Positions 6,462 to 8,364 of a DNA stretch of 8,364 bases are shown here, one piece after another. Source of the stretch: Sedimenticola sp. GTDB taxonomy: Bacteria; Pseudomonadota; Gammaproteobacteria; Chromatiales; Chromatiaceae. The translations under genes and the position numbers were made by a program. Position 1 is the stretch's first letter, and each line of letters starts with the position of its first letter. The DNA lies in NCBI GenBank assembly GCA_030590525.1, contig JAUUYI010000076.1, positions 1 to 8,364 of the forward strand, in the 5' to 3' direction. The notes beneath the pieces are model-generated. The model worked only from the letters and a program-made list of their open reading frames with translations. It searched no databases and was not told the DNA's origin.

Positions 6462-7175
6462 GTGACCGAACAACGAACCCTCCTGATCACAGGTGCGAGC
6501 CGGGGGATCGGCCGGGCAATCTGTGACAAGTGCCTGAGCCGTGGATACCGAGTGGTGGGCATCGCCCGCCATTTCCACCGGGAGATGGATTCACTGCCAG
6601 GGTTTTTCCCCCGGCCGCTGGATCTGGCCGAACTCGATGGATTGCCAAAAGCATTACAACGACTGCATCGGGAATTCCCGGAGATCGACGCCATCGTCTG
6701 CAATGCGGGCAGCGGCCGCTTCGGCGCGCTGGAACAGTTTTCAGCGGCCCAGATACAGACCCTGATCGACCTCAACCTCACCAGCCAGATACTGCTTGCA
6801 CGGGAGTTCATACCCGCCTTGAAAGGGAGGGGCCGGGGAGACATCATCTTCATGGGTTCCGAGTCTGCCCTCTCCGGTGGCGCTCGGGGGGCAGTCTACG
6901 CTGCCAGCAAATTCGGGCTGCGGGGAGTCGCCCAGTCATTGCGGGCGGAGTGTGCCAGCGCTGGGGTACGAGTGGGGATCATCAACCCCGGAATGGTACT
7001 CAGCTCCTTTTTCGATCAGCTCGATTTCCGCCCGGCAGCAGAGAAGGAGTGCCACCTGGAGCCCGGTGACGTGGCAGAAGCGGTTGGCCTGATGCTCGAT
7101 GCCAGAGACGGCGCGGCCATCGATGAGATCAACCTGTCACCCCAGAAGCGGGTCATCCACTTTGGCAAGAGATAA
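6462..7175 (+). CDS. Short-chain dehydrogenase/reductase (SDR)
   Basis: 237 aa NAD(P)-dependent oxidoreductase of the classical SDR family, probably cytoplasmic. The Rossmann motif TGASRGIG is at 10-17, NAG at 81-83, the structural Asn in LNLTS at N105, the catalytic Ser in MGSES (S133 or S135), and YxxxK at Y146/K150, followed by NPGMV (175-179). All catalytic residues are present and the length is typical. The start is GTG at 6462, since the Rossmann strand begins seven residues later and no better codon fits; GAGAAAAGGG lies immediately upstream. Before the foldback element inserted, this GTG probably overlapped the stop of the phosphorylase-like gene. The pair therefore likely acted in one pathway and was translationally coupled. 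The substrate is not evident from sequence. Confidence 0.92.
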   Translation: MTEQRTLLITGASRGIGRAICDKCLSRGYRVVGIARHFHREMDSLPGFFPRPLDLAELDGLPKALQRLHREFPEIDAIVCNAGSGRFGALEQFSAAQIQTLIDLNLTSQILLAREFIPALKGRGRGDIIFMGSESALSGGARGAVYAASKFGLRGVAQSLRAECASAGVRVGIINPGMVLSSFFDQLDFRPAAEKECHLEPGDVAEAVGLMLDARDGAAIDEINLSPQKRVIHFGKR

Positions 7176-7192
7176 GTGTTCATCCCTCGAAC

Positions 7193-7225
7193 GTAGGCTG
7201 GGCATGGTGTTTATGCCCACCATCG
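7193..7225 (+). repeat. Palindromic intergenic repeat, copy 1
   Basis: Starts GTAGGCTGGGCAT and contains the perfect 7-bp stem TGGGCAT (7199-7205) / ATGCCCA (7213-7219) with a 7-base loop. It lies 17 bases after the stop of the dehydrogenase gene and may act as a transcript-end hairpin. It matches the inverted copy at 7303-7333 at 22 of the first 28 positions. Confidence 0.7.
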
Positions 7226-7302
7226 GCCATGCCTTCCCTGACAGCGTTGAATGTTCGAAATGGGTTGAGAAAAGCTCCGTTCTGTGTGCATTCGTTTTAT
7301 TC

Positions 7303-7333
7303 CGCGTGGGCACAAAAGGCGTGCCCACCCTAC
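7303..7333 (-). repeat. Palindromic intergenic repeat, copy 2 (inverted)
   Basis: Read on the minus strand it starts GTAGGGTGGGCAC and ends GTGCCCACGCG. It contains an 8-bp stem GTGGGCAC (7306-7313) / GTGCCCAC (7321-7328) with a 7-base loop. The TAG of its GTAGG edge (7330-7332) is the stop codon of the hydrogenase maturation protease gene. No T-run follows, so if it terminates transcription it does so non-canonically. Confidence 0.72.
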
Positions 7334-7815
7334 CGGGCTGGTTCACGGGGTTGGGAGAGGAACTCCTCGACAAACGCCAGCGCCTGCTCCAGGTTCGCCT
7401 CCGCCTCACGGGAGATCGGTTGACCCAGCTCGAAGCGGTAACCACGAATGGCCAGCAGGTAACAGGGCGGTGGCGATCGCTGCTGCAGTTTCTCGTACAC
7501 ATGGAGAACGGCAGCGGGTGTGAGCGCGTGGGTGGTAAAACTCACGTCTTGTTCCGGTTGGATCCTGCTGCAGGTATAGGGTACATCGGCGTTGACGCTG
7601 GCATCGGCGAACAGCACCAGCTCCCGTCCGACCAGGTCCATGGCATGCTCGATCTGCAGCTGAAAGTCGGTCAGCAGCTCCAGTTGCTGGTATAGAGGAG
7701 ACGCGGATCGACGCTTTTCGAACCGCTGCAGCAGTTCCGGCCCGAGGGCGTCGTCACCCCGGGAAGGGTTGCCGTAGCCGAAGATCAGGACCGGTGGAAT
7801 TCGCTGTTCTGACAT
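7330..7815 (-). CDS. hoxW: [NiFe] hydrogenase maturation endopeptidase (HoxW/HycI family)
   Basis: 161 aa cytoplasmic protease that removes the C-terminal tail of the hydrogenase large subunit once nickel is inserted. The family signature GYGNPSRGDDALG (13-25) contains the nickel-binding acidic residue (D22 by alignment with HycI/HybD). The second ligand Asp is in LFADAS (D71) and the His in THALTP (H96); all three expected nickel contacts are present. The length is typical. ATG 7813-7815 is chosen because the GNP motif starts a dozen residues later; the open frame continues upstream to 7929 only because it overlaps the large-subunit gene out of frame. It begins 16 bases after the stop of its presumed substrate gene, so both are in one operon. 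The stop codon lies inside a palindromic intergenic repeat. The symbol hoxW is given because the substrate looks HoxH-like. Confidence 0.9.
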   Translation of the reverse strand: MSEQRIPPVLIFGYGNPSRGDDALGPELLQRFEKRRSASPLYQQLELLTDFQLQIEHAMDLVGRELVLFADASVNADVPYTCSRIQPEQDVSFTTHALTPAAVLHVYEKLQQRSPPPCYLLAIRGYRFELGQPISREAEANLEQALAFVEEFLSQPREPAR

Positions 7816-7831
7816 GGGGTGGTCGCTGTTT

Positions 7832-8364
7832 TCATGAGAAGCGGCCGGTTGAGTCCTTGTGCAGGCGCGCGACCGTTTTTCCCTGCGGGTCCTGCAGCTC
7901 GATCTCCAGGGGCATCCGTCCCAGGGCATGCGTGGCGCAGGAGAGGCACGGATCGTAGGCCCGGATCGCTACCTCGATCTGATTGAGCAGAGGCTCGGTG
8001 AGCTGGTTGCCATCCAGGTAGTGGTTTGCCACCTGGCGGATCGACTCGTTCATCGCCTGGTTGTTGTTGGTGGTGGAGACGATCAGGTTGGCCCGGGTCA
8101 CCAGGCCATCATCATCGATCTCATAGTCGTGGAACAGGGTGCCCCGGGGGGCTTCCAGCACACCAATACCCCGATGCTGCATCGCGCCGCGATTCACCAG
8201 TTCCGTGCCCAGCAGGTCGTCGTCCTGCAACAGCCGTTCGATCGCCTCGGCGCAGTGCAGCAGCTCGATCATGCGCGCCCAGTGATAGGCCAGGGTCGCC
8301 TGCACCGGCCGGCCCGGGTTCAGCTCGCTGAAGGTCAGGCGCTCCCGTTCTGCCAGGGGTGTGG
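7832..8364 (-). CDS. hoxH: [NiFe] hydrogenase large subunit, group 3 (HoxH-like), C-terminal part
   Basis: Partial gene: the frame stays open to the window edge and the start lies beyond it, so about 176 C-terminal residues are seen. The large subunit holds the Ni-Fe active site. Visible are EAPRGTLFHDY, a conserved large-subunit segment, ANLIVSTTNNNQAMN typical of group 3 enzymes, and the C-terminal nickel-binding motif DPCLSCATH (encoded at 7928-7954; both Cys present). After the His there is a 31-residue tail beginning ALGRMPL, the part expected to be removed by the protease encoded next. Similarity to soluble bidirectional HoxH is good, but closely related group 3 enzymes cannot be excluded without the N-terminal motif and the partner subunits. 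Confidence 0.9.
   Translation of the reverse strand, partial: TPLAERERLTFSELNPGRPVQATLAYHWARMIELLHCAEAIERLLQDDDLLGTELVNRGAMQHRGIGVLEAPRGTLFHDYEIDDDGLVTRANLIVSTTNNNQAMNESIRQVANHYLDGNQLTEPLLNQIEVAIRAYDPCLSCATHALGRMPLEIELQDPQGKTVARLHKDSTGRFS

Noticed and set aside
7099..7695. Plus-strand open frame of 198 codons
   Set aside because: It overlaps the SDR end, the intergenic repeats and the antisense of the maturation protease; no family features, so a shadow frame.

Overview
The window looks like a piece of chromosome from a gammaproteobacterium. It is moderately GC-rich (judged by eye). It carries a TrxC-type thioredoxin, a GGDEF-EAL signalling protein and a Hox-like [NiFe] hydrogenase with its maturation protease. 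The hydrogenase together with a DUF692 protein suggests a metabolically versatile, possibly chemolithotrophic lineage. The exact taxon is inference only.

Layout, left to right: (1) 74-508 (-), thioredoxin 2 (trxC-like). It is divergent from (2) 705-1550 (+), a DUF692/MNIO-family protein with an altered metal-ligand motif, coupled through a TAATG stop/start to (3) 1550-2404 (+), a family 2 glycosyltransferase. Converging on that pair is a two-gene minus-strand unit: (4) 4489-5502, a secreted TAXI-type solute-binding protein, followed 19 bases downstream by (5) 2469-4469, a two-TM GGDEF-EAL protein with a periplasmic domain. No TRAP permease lies next to them. This suggests the binding protein informs the c-di-GMP enzyme rather than feeding a transporter. 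Divergent from it are (6) 5678-6304 (+), a nucleoside phosphorylase/MTAN-superfamily protein, and (7) 6462-7175 (+), a short-chain dehydrogenase/reductase. At the right edge, on the minus strand, are (8) the 3' part of a [NiFe] hydrogenase large subunit (7832-8364, open at the edge) and (9) its HoxW-like C-terminal processing protease (7330-7815).

The most striking non-coding structure is a 168-bp foldback element at 6284-6451 between genes 6 and 7. It has perfect 22-bp terminal inverted repeats that begin and end in CTAG. Removing it while keeping one CTAG would extend gene 6 to a TGA that overlaps the GTG start of gene 7 as GTGA, a classic coupled junction. The element therefore reads as a MITE-like insertion that separated two coupled genes and now supplies the stop codon of the first. 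A second repeat family, a GTAGG-TGGGCA...TGCCCAC palindrome, is present as two inverted copies at 7193-7225 and 7303-7333. One copy contains the stop codon of the protease gene.

No tRNA, rRNA, CRISPR array, intact transposase or convincing consensus promoter was seen. No gene-free stretch exceeds 300 bases.
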